Assembly (NCBI GenBank): GCA_037952775.1
Contig: JBANAY010000003.1
Location: 19,282,001-19,346,000, forward strand
Length of the DNA: 64,000 nt
Reading direction: 5' to 3'
Source of the DNA: Clonostachys chloroleuca
Taxonomy: Eukaryota > Ascomycota > Sordariomycetes > Hypocreales > Bionectriaceae
Shown here: positions 32,834 to 45,900 of the stretch, piece by piece
How the letters are laid out: every line of letters starts with the position of its first letter
Position numbering within the stretch: the stretch's first letter is position 1
Notes under the pieces: model-generated
What the model was told of the DNA's origin: nothing
The model's input: only the letters and a program-made list of their open reading frames with translations
The model's database searches: none
Position numbers and translations under genes: made by a program

Positions 32834-34612
32834 TCGTCCATCCCTTCATACCGAATTAGGAACATAGCAAGCGAATCGAGAACCATAACCAGAGCTTTGT
32901 ACATTTCTCTTTTCTCTGTATTCATAAATACATTTGGGCTGATGTTTCCTGCTCCCTGGTTCATCTAGCCCTCCGTAGCTATCTTGTCATTCGGCAGTCT
33001 AATGTTTATGATAGATCATATTCATACTCGCCCTCTCACAAACATATTTTCCTCATTTTTAAGAACTTCCTAATCTTGTGATCATGCTAACTTCGATGGC
33101 TGGTGAGTCACTGACCTATCTATCGAGCTTCCTTGCCTCACAGACAACAGGGTTAATGGTATACCGCGCAAGAACGGCGATCACTTGGAGATAGTTCATG
33201 TATGCATATGCATGTCTCATCTGCCCAACAAACGTCCGTCCCTGCCTGGTTACTGGAACCATGGCGAACGGCTCGACAAATAGGCGTGCATTGTCACAGT
33301 TCAGCTGTGGTGGCTGAGTGCATAAGGTCATGGCGTAGGGCACCTAGAGACCGGATTATCTACTAGTTCAGCTACGTAATAAAATCCAGCCATAGAGAAA
33401 ATACGATCATTTGCAAGGGCTGCATGAGGAGAGTGGCGGGTGACGACGATGTTGAATGGTTTGTGCGAGCTGCTTCGTTTCATTGGCTTGAATCAAGCTT
33501 CGCAAAGTGCCACAACTGAGCCTGTACGGCGACCAAGGAGGGATATACCTTGTAGAAATTGTACGCGCATAATAGCCACAAGAGTTCTAGCTCAGATACT
33601 GTGAGGGTTTTGTGGCCGTCTTGGTTTTGGAGACACTTACGGTTTCATAATAATATGCAACGTCCATACTTACATATTTTAACCTCCTGGCCGCTAAGCA
33701 AGGTAGGAGTAACAAAATATTCAAGCTTATCTTGAGTAGACCCCTGAGTTTTTAGGGTCCCAGCTGAATCGTAGCTGAAAGGTTGCCTGCATAAGCTCGC
33801 ATAGGGCAGCTGACCATCCCGAGCCAATAGCTGCGTCACGCCCGATGACGACGAAAACCAGGTATTGGCGATACCCGGTTTGTCGAGCAGATCTGGGGTT
33901 TACCGGCAATCGTGAACGGTATTAACAGAAGCTAAAGCACAGAGAGAGTCGGTCGCCCTGTCAAGTACCCATGTTGGTGCTCAAATGTGCAGTCTGCTCT
34001 TGGCTCCATCGTTCCCTCCAAACCAATTATTCGCGGGAATCAAGAAAATGCACCCGCTGACTTCTCGTAAGCTGCGTCTTCACGATAGTTTAAGCCATAG
34101 GGCTGAATCTAGACCACAGAGGCCGCCCATGCGGAAGCAAGAAGGAGGATAGACTGGTGTGGTCATTGGTTGGCAAGCCAGGCAGCTGGATGCCGCATAT
34201 GTGCAGTAACTGGGCTTATATGAATTAGGAGCCATCTTTCTTTTTCTTGGCTATCACATTGTGATGATGGCTGAATTCCATGAATGAGAAGACGAAGAAA
34301 CAGCCAGTGGCTGCCAGGCAGAGGCACTAGATGATCAGCTTACAGACTCCTGATCATGATTGCGCAGAGTTGAAGGAGGGTCTAGATCGACGAGGCAGAC
34401 TGCTATCAGCTACTCTAAACGTATTATTTGAACTGATCATTGCCAGGAGAGCTAGAGGAGAGTGGTATAAAAGGGACGGGATTATCTCTCCATAACATGT
34501 TCTGGCACAAGACAACAAGCCATCTTTCCTCTACAGATATCAAGAACACTTGCAAATACCACCCAAGAACACCTTTCACTTTTAGTTTCAGTCGCCATTA
34601 TAGATAGCCATC
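32834..34612. other. Upstream regions of SDR and metalloprotease genes
   Basis: This 1.8-kb divergent region holds the SDR promoter at left and the metalloprotease promoter at right. Apart from the TATA box at 34466, nothing is recognised. Confidence 0.5.
34466..34472 (+). promoter_or_regulatory. TATA box of the metalloprotease gene
   Basis: TATAAAA lies 141 bases upstream of the ATG, followed by an A/C-rich leader. Confidence 0.55.
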
Positions 34613-36556
34613 ATGTCTGTCGCGAAGTTGGACTCTGAAAGTCAGGAGAACCAAGGCCATCAGCCCCAGGAACTGCCTGCTACCGAACAACAGCCTGTCT
34701 CTCACAGTCATGATTCTGTCCCAAAGTTGTCTGTCAAGCCGGCAGATATCAAAGACACTCCCACCTTTGCTCTTGGCGATACCCTCGATGTGACCCCAGT
34801 GTTCAATTATCTCAAACACTATGGCCACATCACCGCTGCAACCCCAGCCCCCAGCCCCGAAAAGCCTGTCGATGAGAACACCGTCTCGGGACTTCGCTCC
34901 TTCCAGGAGTTCCTGGGCCTTGAGGTTGATGGCGTTTTCGGCCAGCAGACTCGCACCGCCATGACGGCCTCCCGTTGCGGTCTCCCAGACCATGACTCGA
35001 TCGCCGTCGATGCCCCTTCTTTCTCAGCCGTCGGACCTTGGGGTGATCGCAACATCAGATACACCTTTGGTCCTATGTCCCGCCACGCCACTGCCGATTC
35101 CTGCAAGGCTGCTATCCGGCGTGCACTCGCCACCTGGGCCAACGCAGGTGTCGGCCTCACCTTCACCGAGGTTGCTGCCAACCAGAACCCGGAGGTCTAT
35201 GTCGACTTCCGCAACGCTAACGACCCGGACTATAACATGGTCGGAGGCGTCCTTGCCCACGCCGACTACCCACCCGGATACTCCGTCGTGGTTAGCAACC
35301 TCCCTCTGCCTGTGCACTACGACGACCAGGAGCATGTGTGGGTGAACGGCGCGGTTGCGAACGGTTACGACATCGAGACCGTCGCCCTCCACGAGTTTGG
35401 CCACATCCTCGGCCTCGCTCATACCAACGTAGCGGGCGCGGTCATGTTCCCCAGCGTCAGCTCCAACTTCACCCTCCGCAACCTCTCCCAGGATGACCGT
35501 CTCGGTATCCGAAACCTCTACCCCAACTGGCGCAGCATCGGCGGTGTATTCACAGGTAAGACCTTATATTCCACCCCCCACGAAGGAAACCATATCCGCT
35601 AACAGATCAACCCGGCATCAGGCACCCCGGCCGTCGTATCCTGGGGCCCGGGCCGAATAGACGTCTTCGTCCGCGGTACCGACAACGCCGTCTACCACAA
35701 ATGGCAGAACGGCGGCGGGACCGACTTCCTCCCGGCCGGCAACTTCGAGAACCTCGGCGGCACCATCTTCAGCAACATCTCCGCCGTCTCCTGGGGCCCC
35801 AACCGCATCGACCTCTTCGCCCTCGGCACCAACAACGCCTGCTGGCACCGCTGGTGGGACGGCGCCGCCTGGCGGGGGTGGGAGAGCCTGGGCGGGCTCT
35901 TCGTCGGCGACATCTCCGTGGTGTCCTGGGGACCCAACCGCATCGACCTCTTCGGCCGCGGGATGGACAACGCCGTCTACCACAAGGCGTGGGACGGCTC
36001 CGCCTGGAAGGGGTGGACCTTCCTCGGCGGCAAGGTCGTCGGCTCGCCCGCGGCCGTGTGCTGGGGGCCCAACCGCATCGACTGCTTCGTCCGCGGGTTG
36101 GGCAACGGCGTGCACCAGAAGACGTGGAACGGCAGCGCGTGGCTCCCCTCCGTGACGGGCTGGACGGCCCTGGGCGGCACGGTCATGGACGACGTCACCG
36201 TCGTGTCCCGCCGGGTGAACCACCTCGACCTGGTGGTCCGCGGGACGGGCAACGGCGTGCACCAGAAGACGTGGAACGGGAGCGCCTGGCTGCCCTCGGC
36301 CACGGGCTGGACGGCTTTGGGCGGCACGGTCGTGTCCCGCCCCGCGGCTGTGGCCTGGGGCGCGGACCGGCTGACACTGGCCGCGCAGAACGAGAACAAC
36401 GCGGTGGTCGTCAAGGAGTGGAACGGCTCGACCTGGAAGGACTGGACCTCGATCGGCGGCGTGGTCACGGAGTCGCCCGTCCTCGATCCGCGGGGCGGCG
36501 AGCGGACTGCGGTCTATGTCCGCGGCACCAACGCTGCGCTGTTCTCATATGACTAA
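34613..36556 (+). CDS. MMP-like matrixin with cysteine switch and seven-unit PLL-type propeller
   Basis: Two exons (34613-35555 and 35622-36556) encode 625 aa. Residues ~60-115 look like a peptidoglycan-binding-type prodomain ([20 protein letters not shown]), followed by SRCGLPD (Cys122), the animal MMP cysteine-switch motif. The metzincin catalytic domain has [11 protein letters not shown] (260-270, zinc ligands His260, His264, His270) and a Met-turn AVMFPS (Met278). The second exon holds seven similar units, each with WGPxRIDLF and NAVYHKxW, like PLL (DUF346-type) lectins, predicted to close a seven-bladed beta-propeller. Animal MMPs carry a four-bladed hemopexin propeller in the same place. 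No signal peptide is visible: the first 45 residues are polar. So it is either leaderless or starts elsewhere. Exon 2 is very GC-rich. The intron falls exactly between protease and propeller. Protein substrates and sugar ligands are unknown. Confidence 0.9.
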
Positions 36557-37327
36557 GTGGAATCGTTGTCGTTTCCTTTGCTAGTGAGATGGTCAGGGGA
36601 ATTTCCTGGGAGGTTTGTTTGGGGATAGCTATAGCAGGGTGTTTTCGCCTCGACTCACCGGAAAGGAGATCTTCAAGGCCTTCCTTCCATGATCAGCTGA
36701 AGAAAGCACTCTTTTGAATAATCGGAATATCGTTCTCTTTCGTTCCGATTCGGACGTCAGTAGGGATGTGAGAAATAATGATGTGATGTATTGGAAACAA
36801 ATACGAGCAAATGATGTTGACCGTACCGCTAAGGTAACATTAAGAAAACTCGAAACTGAAAGCAAGATTGCAACAATAAAACAATAACAGGAGACTTGTT
36901 ATTCCAAACATAACCTTTCCGTACTCTAACATAATTTGACAGCGACAAAGACCGACGCCCCTAATCCAATCGCGAGCATCGAGTCATCATGAAGTGCTCT
37001 GTCGTTCCCAAAACCGAAGCGCCCAAAATTAAATCAATAATAGCAAACAAACCCAAAATTGACACACGTATCCTGTGAAGGAGATTGTAATTTCAACGCC
37101 TGATAGTTCCTTACAATTTGTTTGCAAAGCACACGCCTCTGTAAGACGGTGACTTTATATATGTGCTACTCGGGGCGGAGCGGCTGGGAGATGCTTCGCT
37201 TCCCGATTGAGGGAGGAAGTAGTATATGGGCCCAGTGTGATCATCGGATGGCCTGTATTCAACTCCAGTCTTAGCCGGCATGCTAGACTGTTTTTAGTAT
37301 TGTTAGACAACGGCTTGCAAGTTTTCT
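36557..37327. other. Intergenic between convergent genes
   Basis: Metalloprotease and ATG17 converge here. The segment is AT-rich, as expected for 3' untranslated sequence. No gene is recognised. Confidence 0.5.
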
Positions 37328-38904
37328 TTATTCGCCTCTGGCGGATCCCGTGGGACTCTTTCGCGCCATGCTTGCGGCATCATCTGCCCGCTCGCGAATG
37401 ACCTTCCATTTGATGGCAGGCCCCTGCATATCATCCCACAGATCTGTGGGCAGGTATTCGCCGACGTCAGTGTAGAATGTGTCGCGAGCGGATTGGTCGG
37501 TCTCCATGATCTTGTTGACGTTTTCTTGGGCTTTGCGCCAAATCGCCTCCACCCGTTCGTTGACATTGCGACGACGCTCGACCTCCAGAACGAGGCCGTC
37601 ATACGCACCAGAGTAACGCCCATAGAACTCTTTTAGTTCGTGCATCTCTTTGAGGTGCGAGAAGACAACCTCCTTCTCCATTTCCCACCTTTGTTTGAAA
37701 TCCTCCTCGGCGGCAAGGTAGTCAGTTAGACGCTCACCAATTTCGCCGAGGGCAATGTACGCCTGCATCATGCCTTCATATGCCTTTTTCGTTTGGGCGA
37801 CCTGCTCTTGAAAGTCGCCGTACTCTTGTTCCATCATCCTCAGGCCTTCATGGATCTCGCCGACAACGTCGTCAACCTCGCCAGCATCTTGCACAACGAC
37901 CTTTAGCATCTCAGCACGGTCGCGGGCTGTCTTTGGCTCGAGGTCGGAAACGTTTGATTCCTGCTCGGCAATCACGCCGGAGATGGAAACGCCATCTGGG
38001 CCTTGGTGCTGTGTCGTCTCAGCTGCTTTCCGGCGGGCCAGAGCCGCTGCGCCCTCGGTCGTCCTGATGGCGGTGACACACAGGTCGAAGTGGTTCGTCA
38101 AAGAAGCCAGGTTTGACGCCATGTGTGCCGAGTACGAGATGAGATTGTCCAATCGCTCCGTCATCGGAACCTGGGGCTTGTCGGGGGAGTCGGCGCCCGA
38201 CGGCGAGATCGATGCTTCGGAAATGATGGTCTTGAGGTTGCGAATATCGGTATCGAGGCGTAGTAGGTCCCCGTCAAAGGATTGTTGCACGCCCTGCATT
38301 GATGGCAGACGGTTAGTACCCTGAGAGGCCATCTGTGAATGGATATCTGTTGCAAACTCACCTGCAGCTCCTCAATGCTCTTCTTCATGGCATCTCGCAG
38401 CTTGTGTACACTTTCTTCGTCGACGAAATCCAGTAACGTCTTTGGCTCTTCACCTGGCGGCCTGAGGGAGCTCTGCACCTTCTTGGCCCTGAGCACACTC
38501 ATCATGGCACCCAAGGAGCCATCCACCTCATCCATGGTATGAATCAAGGATTTGAAGTCGTTGGTGCCCCAGTTGTACGTCGCCTGGAGGCTGCGCCTCA
38601 GCCTGGCGAGAATGGCCGTCTGGTCGAGGATGGAGCGGCGCAAGAAGCGCGACTGGGCGGCGAGGATGGCGGCATCCTCGTGCTCATTGCGTGCGTTGGT
38701 GGCCAGTTCATTGGCGCGGAACACGACGCTAATGGTCGAGAGGGAACGCTTCGCAGCGAGCAGGTGGTTGACGAGGGTGTCGACGGGGATGGCATCGGAG
38801 AAGGAGGATGATGATTGACGGTGACGGCTGTCGCTGGAGCGTTTGAGGGAGGCGGCCGATGACGCAGCGCTGCGCCGTGATGATGTTGCGGGAGAGGTAG
38901 CCAT
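37328..38904 (-). CDS. ATG17: Autophagy scaffold protein Atg17
   Basis: Two exons (38904-38362 and 38293-37328) with GTGAGT donor and CAG acceptor encode 502 aa. The long, mostly helical protein carries the blocks [60 protein letters not shown] and [19 protein letters not shown] that mark the fungal Atg17 family. [12 protein letters not shown] near the C-terminus is another family block. Atg17 is the crescent-shaped scaffold of the Atg1 kinase complex at the phagophore assembly site and is needed for starvation autophagy. The Ser-rich first 35 residues are probably disordered. Length is normal for filamentous fungi. Promoter lies toward 39 kb. Confidence 0.92.
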
Positions 38905-39984
38905 GATGGGAAGGGCAGAGGGATTGGGTGTTGGGTGTCTCAGTCAGGCAGTCCTATAAGGCCGTGGATATGGATAGATGGATAGATTGAGATATGGATA
39001 TAATGGAGGAAGACAGGGCCAGCAGTGGAACTACATGATGATCAAACCGTCGCTCGAGCCAAAAGGGAATGGAAAGGATGGTAGGACAATGTGCAGGAAA
39101 GTTTGAAGCAACGACAAGGCGAGGCGGCAATGGCACTTAATCATGCACGCCGATGATGGGCGATAAGATACGGCGTCGCAGTTCCAGCTTAAGCTGCTGC
39201 CGGGTTGAGGTCATGCGCCGCTAAAGCAGGTCAGGTCCCCACCCAGCACACCAGAACACCTTCTGAATCATGGCTGGATCCATTGATATCATTAATAATG
39301 GAGCAGGAGGATGGGTGCGTGGGGTGCTATGCGAGACCGGCAGCACGCATTGCGCAAGGGGCTGCAATCGATGGGATGAATCCGTCCCGTCGCCCTTGAG
39401 CTGACCATCACTGCCTGCTGGGCTACTATGTCATCACAGTCAGCCTCATTGCAACACCACCCCCTGCTCAGCACAAAACCAAGGTCCAACACCCAGCAAG
39501 GTCGGTGCTAATGGGTCGCAAAACCCACCTGCACCGAGCCAGAGGCCGTGAGTCACCCATTGGCCATCCAAGGCGCCGTCGCACGCAAGGCAGGCTGCCC
39601 AAATAAGCTGCATATGGAAAATGTAGGGATGGGCAGCTTGGTGGCCATCGCTTTCGTGCCGATCGTCGCGTCACATGGGGAGGTTTCAGGTAGGCGACCA
39701 AAGAAGGTATGATTCAAAAATTGCCAGTCTATTTCGATCTCGCATAGAATGCAACTGTAAAAGTCTGAGCTTCACAATCTATCTCGCCAATGCAGAACAA
39801 CTCGTAGCTGGTTAAAGGACGAATGAGAAGAGACAGGCATAAAACATAAAAACAACCAACATAGGTGTATAATCTTGGAACCCCACTAAATCAATCAAAG
39901 CTCGCTGTCCGTCATGTTGCATATCTACTGTTCTGTATCGTCATCAACTCTATCTGTATCCGCATCTGAATTCAATCGGATTCT
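38905..39984. other. Intergenic between ATG17 and calpain genes
   Basis: Both neighbours are minus-strand, so the segment holds the ATG17 promoter and the calpain 3' end. Nothing else is recognised. Confidence 0.5.
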
Positions 39985-42921
39985 CTATAATCGCTTCGTC
40001 TCTCCCTCCAGGGGAGTGGCAGCGCCCGGAGTATTGACCATGGACGAGCTCCCGGAATCAATGCGCAAATACTCGCGCATCATCGCGCTCATATCTCCGG
40101 GGGTGAGCAGACCCCCATCACGTCGAATGACAGAGGGATATGAGCTGGATCCTTCCTTGTCCTCGAGGCGAGAGCCACCGGCATTGGCCTGGGCGTTGTC
40201 AAGATCAGCGGCTCCCTTCTCGCCCATACCACCTTCGAGCAATTCACCTCCCTCAATGACGGTGCGAAGCTCGAGGTTGGCATCCTTGGAATATACTCGG
40301 ATGCCAACGATGCAAATCGCGTTCCATGGATCTGGCATCTTCTCTTCTTCGGTGTCGTAGTCATCTCGAGGCTGAGGAGGCTGCTGAGGTGCGATGCGTG
40401 GCTTGCGGACCATGTCGTCGCTGCTGTATATTTCATCCCAATCTTCAACAGGTGAGTCAGAAGAATCACCGTCTGAATCGTATTTGAGAAGAGGCTTCTG
40501 GGGCTTTTCGACCTTCTCTTCCTGAGGCTGTGGCTGTGGGGTTGGATTTACGGGGGGAGGGCTGCCATCAATCGGAGGTACTTCTTGCTTCTTGTCAGAG
40601 GCGACGATTACAATTGTCGAGTCCTCTGACTTGGGAGTGAACTGAGGCGAGCCGGTAGACTCGGAGCCCTGTTCTTGACCTGACTTGTCATCGGCCTTCT
40701 CGTCGGACGGGTTTGACTTTGCATCAGGTTCTTCCTTGTTGGAAGCATATTCCTCCTTTGGCTTTACTTGTGCCTTTTCCTCCTCCGCAGCCTTGGCGGC
40801 GGCGGCAGCTTCGGCAGCAGCTTCTTCTGCCTCTGCTTTCTTACGCTGATCGTCGTTCCAGTCATCACGGCGCTTTTGCTTCTTGTTCTTATTCTTTTCG
40901 CCCTGCTTTCTGGACGCCTCTCGGTTGAGGTGGCGCTTCTCCCAAGCGCGGCGTCGCTCCTTTTGCCTGAAACTTGAAGCCTTGTTCTGCTCGGTCCTCT
41001 TGCGGACCTTGGCAACCTTGTTGATGTGGTCCCAAGCCTTGCTGTGTGCCAAGTCGTACGCGTGGCCAACTTGCGCGAGCTTCTCATTCTCAACACGACC
41101 CTTGAGCTCTTGTTTGACAACCTCTTCAACAGACTGAAGCTTCGAGTTGCGTTCGCCGACAACCTTGACATACACCGAATAGTTTCCGGCAGGCATATCT
41201 GGGAGCTCAACAGAGACGGATCGGTAAGTCAGGAAATTTCCATGTGACCGAACAATGTAGTCTTCCGCATCTGGGCTGTCCTGATTGTGGAGGCGGAAGT
41301 GAAGGCGGAAAGAGTATTGTCCAGAGAGCCCCTTGAAGTACTTGCGATCAAGTTGGCTCAATGTAAGGATGAGAGGCGAGTCCTCAGTGAGCTTGATTTG
41401 GAACTTCTCATGGTAGTCAGGCTTCCACGGCACGTCGGCGCCGATCCAGCGCTGGCAGCAGCGCCAGTCTGTATCACGGAACAGCCTGGTGCGCTCAATC
41501 AGACTGTACTTTTGGATCATATCCTCGAAAGAAATCCAAAAGACGGAGTCGCTACCAAACTTGTGTCCAAGCTCTTCCTGAACTTCGGTGGTCCACTCCT
41601 TGGAGCCGTCGCTCCATGGGCCTTCCCAAAGACCCTCGCGGATCTTGCCCCAGGGGTTTCGAAGCTTCACAAGACGCTGGCCGGACTTGAGGGTGCGCGC
41701 ATCCATGACCACGTAAGCATGGGCTTCCGAGATGCCGTTGCGCTCACCATACCCGTGCTCCATAACACCGGTGGAACAACCGAAGAGGAATTCCTGGTTT
41801 ACCTTTAGCATCTCATTCTCCCAGAACTCATCGAGATCGAGGATGTCGGAGGTGAAGAGCTCAGTCGTGACACCGCCAGACAGGTCCTCGAGTCCCTCAC
41901 CAATCCAGCCGCCAGACAGAGATGCATAGTCTCCATGGGCTTTGGCATAAGCCTTCTCGATCAGAGGGACCCATGTCTCATTCTGCTCGACATTCTGAGC
42001 GAAGAAAAGCGCCTTGGAACCCGTCTGGTAGGTTTTGCGGTAGTGCTTCTCTACGTCCTCGCGATCAATCTGCTCCAAAAGGTCTCGCTGTTTGCTTGGC
42101 AGGTCCCAAGACGGAGACTTTAGGTACAGCTTGTCGTCGATGATGGAGTAGATCCATTCGCCGTCTCTGTAGAAGACGAATCCGTAAATGCCGATTTCTA
42201 GATAATGATTAGCGAGGTTTTGATGGTGCGAGCCGAGGATACCCACTTGTGTTGTGAGCCACACAGAGACGCTTGATGCCATCCTCCACGTTAGCAAGCG
42301 CAGTCAACCCGGCCATGAACCAGCAGTCGCCAAGGCTGCCTTGCTTAACATCGTTGGCAATGAGTGAACCCATAAAAGTTGGCTGCTCATATATTTCATG
42401 TACACGCTTGACCGCTTTGGGAACCGAGGCGCTCGAGTTTAGTAGCGTGGAACGGCTAATCTCGTACTTTACCTGGCCCAAGCTATTGAGGCAGTGGCCT
42501 TTCTCGTACTTGAAGTCCCAATCCTGGAATTTTGTCAGCAATAGCGCGGATGGGTTGGGGCGGGTGATCAAGCTCACCAAGTCAAAGCCGGGATCCCGGT
42601 AGCGCATATTCACACGCTTGCACTCCTTCACAATTTTCTCGACCTTGCGACGGCATTCTTCTGCTGCGCGATTGTAACCATCCCAGAGCAGCTCATTGGG
42701 GCGATCTGGGGAAGCGGGGGCTGGACTGGATCAAAGGGCAGGACGGCCAAGGCTTTGGTGAATTTGCGATTGGAGAACTTCTTCCAGATGCGATTGATTG
42801 AAGGCTGAGGCGGGACTCGTCTCTTTCTCTTCTTTTTCTGGTCCTGATTGTTGTTTGAGGCTGGCTGGGCACGAGGCCTGCGCGGGTCCTCAGACTCCTC
42901 TGACGAACTATAGCCGTGCAT
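39985..42921 (-). CDS. Calpain-family cysteine protease (one frameshift)
   Basis: Reading starts at 42921 (MHGYSSSEESEDPRRPR), is broken at the C5 run (plus-strand G5 at 42716-42720), resumes as DRPNELLWDGYNRAAEECRR, runs to 42247, and after a 49-nt intron continues from 42197 to 39985. Adding one C gives 963 codons with correct intron phase. The catalytic Cys is in QGSLGDCWFMAGL, the His in EAHAYVVMD and the Asn in KLRNPWG. A calpain beta-sandwich domain follows (CCQRWIGADVPWKPDYHEKF). The C-terminal 380 residues are charged: Lys-rich, then an Ala/Glu helix, then acidic and Ser-rich. The last ~70 residues are absent of any known domain. Lack of EF-hands makes it atypical, like other fungal calpains. 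These cleave cytosolic proteins in a calcium-influenced way. The target is unknown. Confidence 0.85.
42716..42720 (-). other. C5 tract at the calpain frame break
   Basis: Plus-strand G5. The N-terminal frame runs PVQPPLPQIAP from here and stops, while the downstream frame matches calpain (PDRPNELL). One extra C on the coding strand joins them and makes the following intron phase correct. Confidence 0.75.
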
Positions 42922-45900
42922 GATTGTCGGGTGTGGATGTTAAAGAGGGAAAAAGAAATCAAGTTGAAACAGAAATAAAAACGAACGGAGGACAAGTAGA
43001 AAGAATGAATTTTGTCCTCGAGGTAGCAAGCTCAACAAAAACTTGCTTGGAAAAAAAATGGTATTAGGGAAAGTTGAGGAACACAACGAGATGTTGGGAG
43101 GCTGAGCGACGTTGCAATTTAAGTCAACGACGGAGAGAGCCAAAACGCCGTCAACTGTGCCAATGGAATAAATTCGGAATATGAGACGGACTAGAACTTT
43201 CGGAAGAAAATTCGAAAGGGGCGGAAAGTTTAATCACTGGCGAGGTCGGAGGAGGACGGTATATATGGGTGAGTGGGAGGGTGATCATCGTGTGCCCCGA
43301 CTCAGGGTCCAGCGCTATCTTCGGATGGAGGGTACCCGACTTAGAATTGGAGGGCACACCGATATGCGAACCACCAGCCAACCAGCGCTCACCGTATATC
43401 TGGATGAACACATTATTTCATGGCCCCTTTCCTCCACCCAATGTACATGTACGGATAGGCAGGAGGTAGATAAGACGGATCCCACCTAAGCCACCACCAT
43501 GATGTCGCCTCGCCTCACCTCAACAAGTACCGCGTACACCGACTGTTGCTTCCATAAGAAGGTACCGCAGATTCGTACAGTGCGATAGACTTCCCATAGC
43601 CATTGTTGGAATGTTGGATCCTCACCCCCTGTCCTTTCTGGGCAAAGCGGTTCGCCCAAAAAGGCGGGGGCCGGGGAGACCCTGAAAGAATGAATAGATG
43701 GCGGCCTTGGAGACTGGCGCCAAGTGACGATTGAATGGATGGATGGATGACCACCTGGCCAAGCATGAGAGCAACGAAGTGGCGAGCAGCTTGACCATGC
43801 CACAATACAAAGAATGGTTCGCTCTTTGTTGGTCGTGTAAGCTGTTTGCCGCCTTTTCTCGACTTCGAATCCCCAGCATTACGGGCTCTGTGGAGAAAAT
43901 CGGAGGACAAAGACATGGCTGGACAAGGGTGTCTTGTGCCGCCAAGTACTGTGCTTGCAGGCGGGGCCCTCCAGACCAGGGTCTCGAGCGACCTCCTCGA
44001 GCAGTCTCTGGATATTCCACTTGTCTCTCGAGTCGGTGCTGTTTCCTCCTTCCATCCGATCAAGGGAGCTGGTGATTGGCGTTTTGGAGGTCAGACAGAC
44101 GACAATCCATTCCCACGTATCGGTTCTCCTGTTTCAATTGGATAAGGTGTTCCAGGAAGGCGATTGGGCGATCTCGGAGATGACCACACTGTATACCTCG
44201 CATATCTGGAAGGCGAGTCCGGTGCTACAGTGCCTGCCTAGACATGCTGTGCTTATCAATGCTGGTCACGCCTCGATTCTGGAGACCTGGACCCAACAAG
44301 TGGCCCAGGAAGTGGTCCCAAACCCCAAGAAAGACCCTGAAAGCCTCGTTGCAATGGTGGGTTCGCGATGGCGACTTGGGCGAGTAGGACAAGAAGTGGG
44401 GATGAAAACTGGATCTCGACCGTCAGTTTTTAGGGGTCCAAGCCAACTACCTAAATTAGCCCGTTGGTGCAACGGCAATGGATGGGTCGGGTTGATGGCT
44501 GGTTGGTCCCTGACTGTGCCGGTGGGAGGATTTGCTTTTGGCCCTGCGACTGGTCAATCAGAAGCTGCCGGAAGTCCGGCGACAGGAACATTGCCAAGAT
44601 GCCCCGACTTTGCAAGAGAAGGGGACCAACCCGCATGACTGCCCACGGACCCGTGAGGCGAACTTTGCCTGCGGCAAGGCTGCTAGACCGCCTGGCTAGG
44701 CACCAAGGGCTGATCTGTCAGAGAACAATCGTGTTGAGGGGGCTTGAATGTGATTGCCTTGGTACTTACCTTGGCAGGAGAAGTGGGCAGGGATCGATCA
44801 ATGGAACGGAGCTGCCTCCCTCCCAGTTGGTTGGGGTTTCGGGCGTCGCACATGCAGCATGTATGTACAATAAAGGGAGAGAAGGGTACCATGGGGAAAG
44901 GGCAAAGGCGATCTCGGCCAGGGGACCGCCCTGCTTTGCGCAATTGCTCACTCATCGTGACTGCCTCAACCGGCCGGGGCTTCCTTCCTACACCGTACCC
45001 GCCCCCGGAGTAGCGCAACCGTCCAGTGGATTAGCGCAGTCTAGGCGCGTCCTACAGTGCATAAGCCGGCGACTCGCCCACCCACGCGAGTCACCTTGCG
45101 CCTGAGCCCACCCACACTAGGCTGATGCTGGCGCTTCCTTTTGGCTGGGCTTGATTTCGTCTCCTGCAGCACGGCGCAACTGGTAGGCGAGATCATCACG
45201 TCCTTCAGCAAATCAGCCTTCTCCATCACCCAACCTCCGCATGCATCTACCTGCACGGAGCGAATCTATCACCTGTCGTGGCATGGGCTAGTTTTCTCAT
45301 GAGAGAAGAAATAGCCTTGCCCATGCAATGCACACTCGTATCATGCACAACCAAAGTTAACGGCCCTTCGACAGCTGAGATTTCGTGGACGAGCGATGTC
45401 AGAAATCAATTTCAAGAAAGAGCGAGGTTGGTAAATGACATAAATCCAAAAACGGCAAAGCACACCTCGGACTTGAGTACTGTTTCAGATGAGTTCTTAT
45501 CAAGAGAAGATGTGTGCCGTACCGGGCGAGACATGTTGAGATTAAGTATGGCCACTGAAGTCTTGTCTTGCTGGTAGGATTGGTCAATAGCAATCGTATG
45601 CTGACCAACATGGGAGCGCCATTGCCAATTGAAAACAGCACAAACATACACACCGATGGATGCAATGATCTTGGAGCGTGGGGTCTTCCTCTGTGCTCTG
45701 GTGAAAATCAGTTGTCAATGTGCTTGGTTTAGCACTTAGGGCAACTTCCTAGTACTTGAGAAGAATGAGCGAAGACTCTGGTGATCAACTGCGGTTGTGA
45801 TATTGCGGCAAGTGTACTCGTAGGTTGGTTGCCAGTGGATGATGCCAAACTCAACTTACCTATGTTTGCCTCTGAACGTTGGCCGCAGCTGGCTCATGGG

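Noticed and set aside
35618..36552. Long open frames opposite and in the other frame of the propeller exon (plus 35701-36552, minus 35618-36262)
   Set aside because: They are by-products of strong GC-rich codon use; residues are Arg/Gly/Pro-rich with no domain.
45020..45070. tRNA-like stretch GGATTAGCGCAGTCTAGGCGC
   Set aside because: It lacks a T-arm GGTTCGAATCC block and acceptor pairing, so not a tRNA.
43515..45105. Several 130-230-aa frames in the 43-45-kb gap
   Set aside because: They overlap on both strands, have no signal, domain or splice support, and no two read like one protein.
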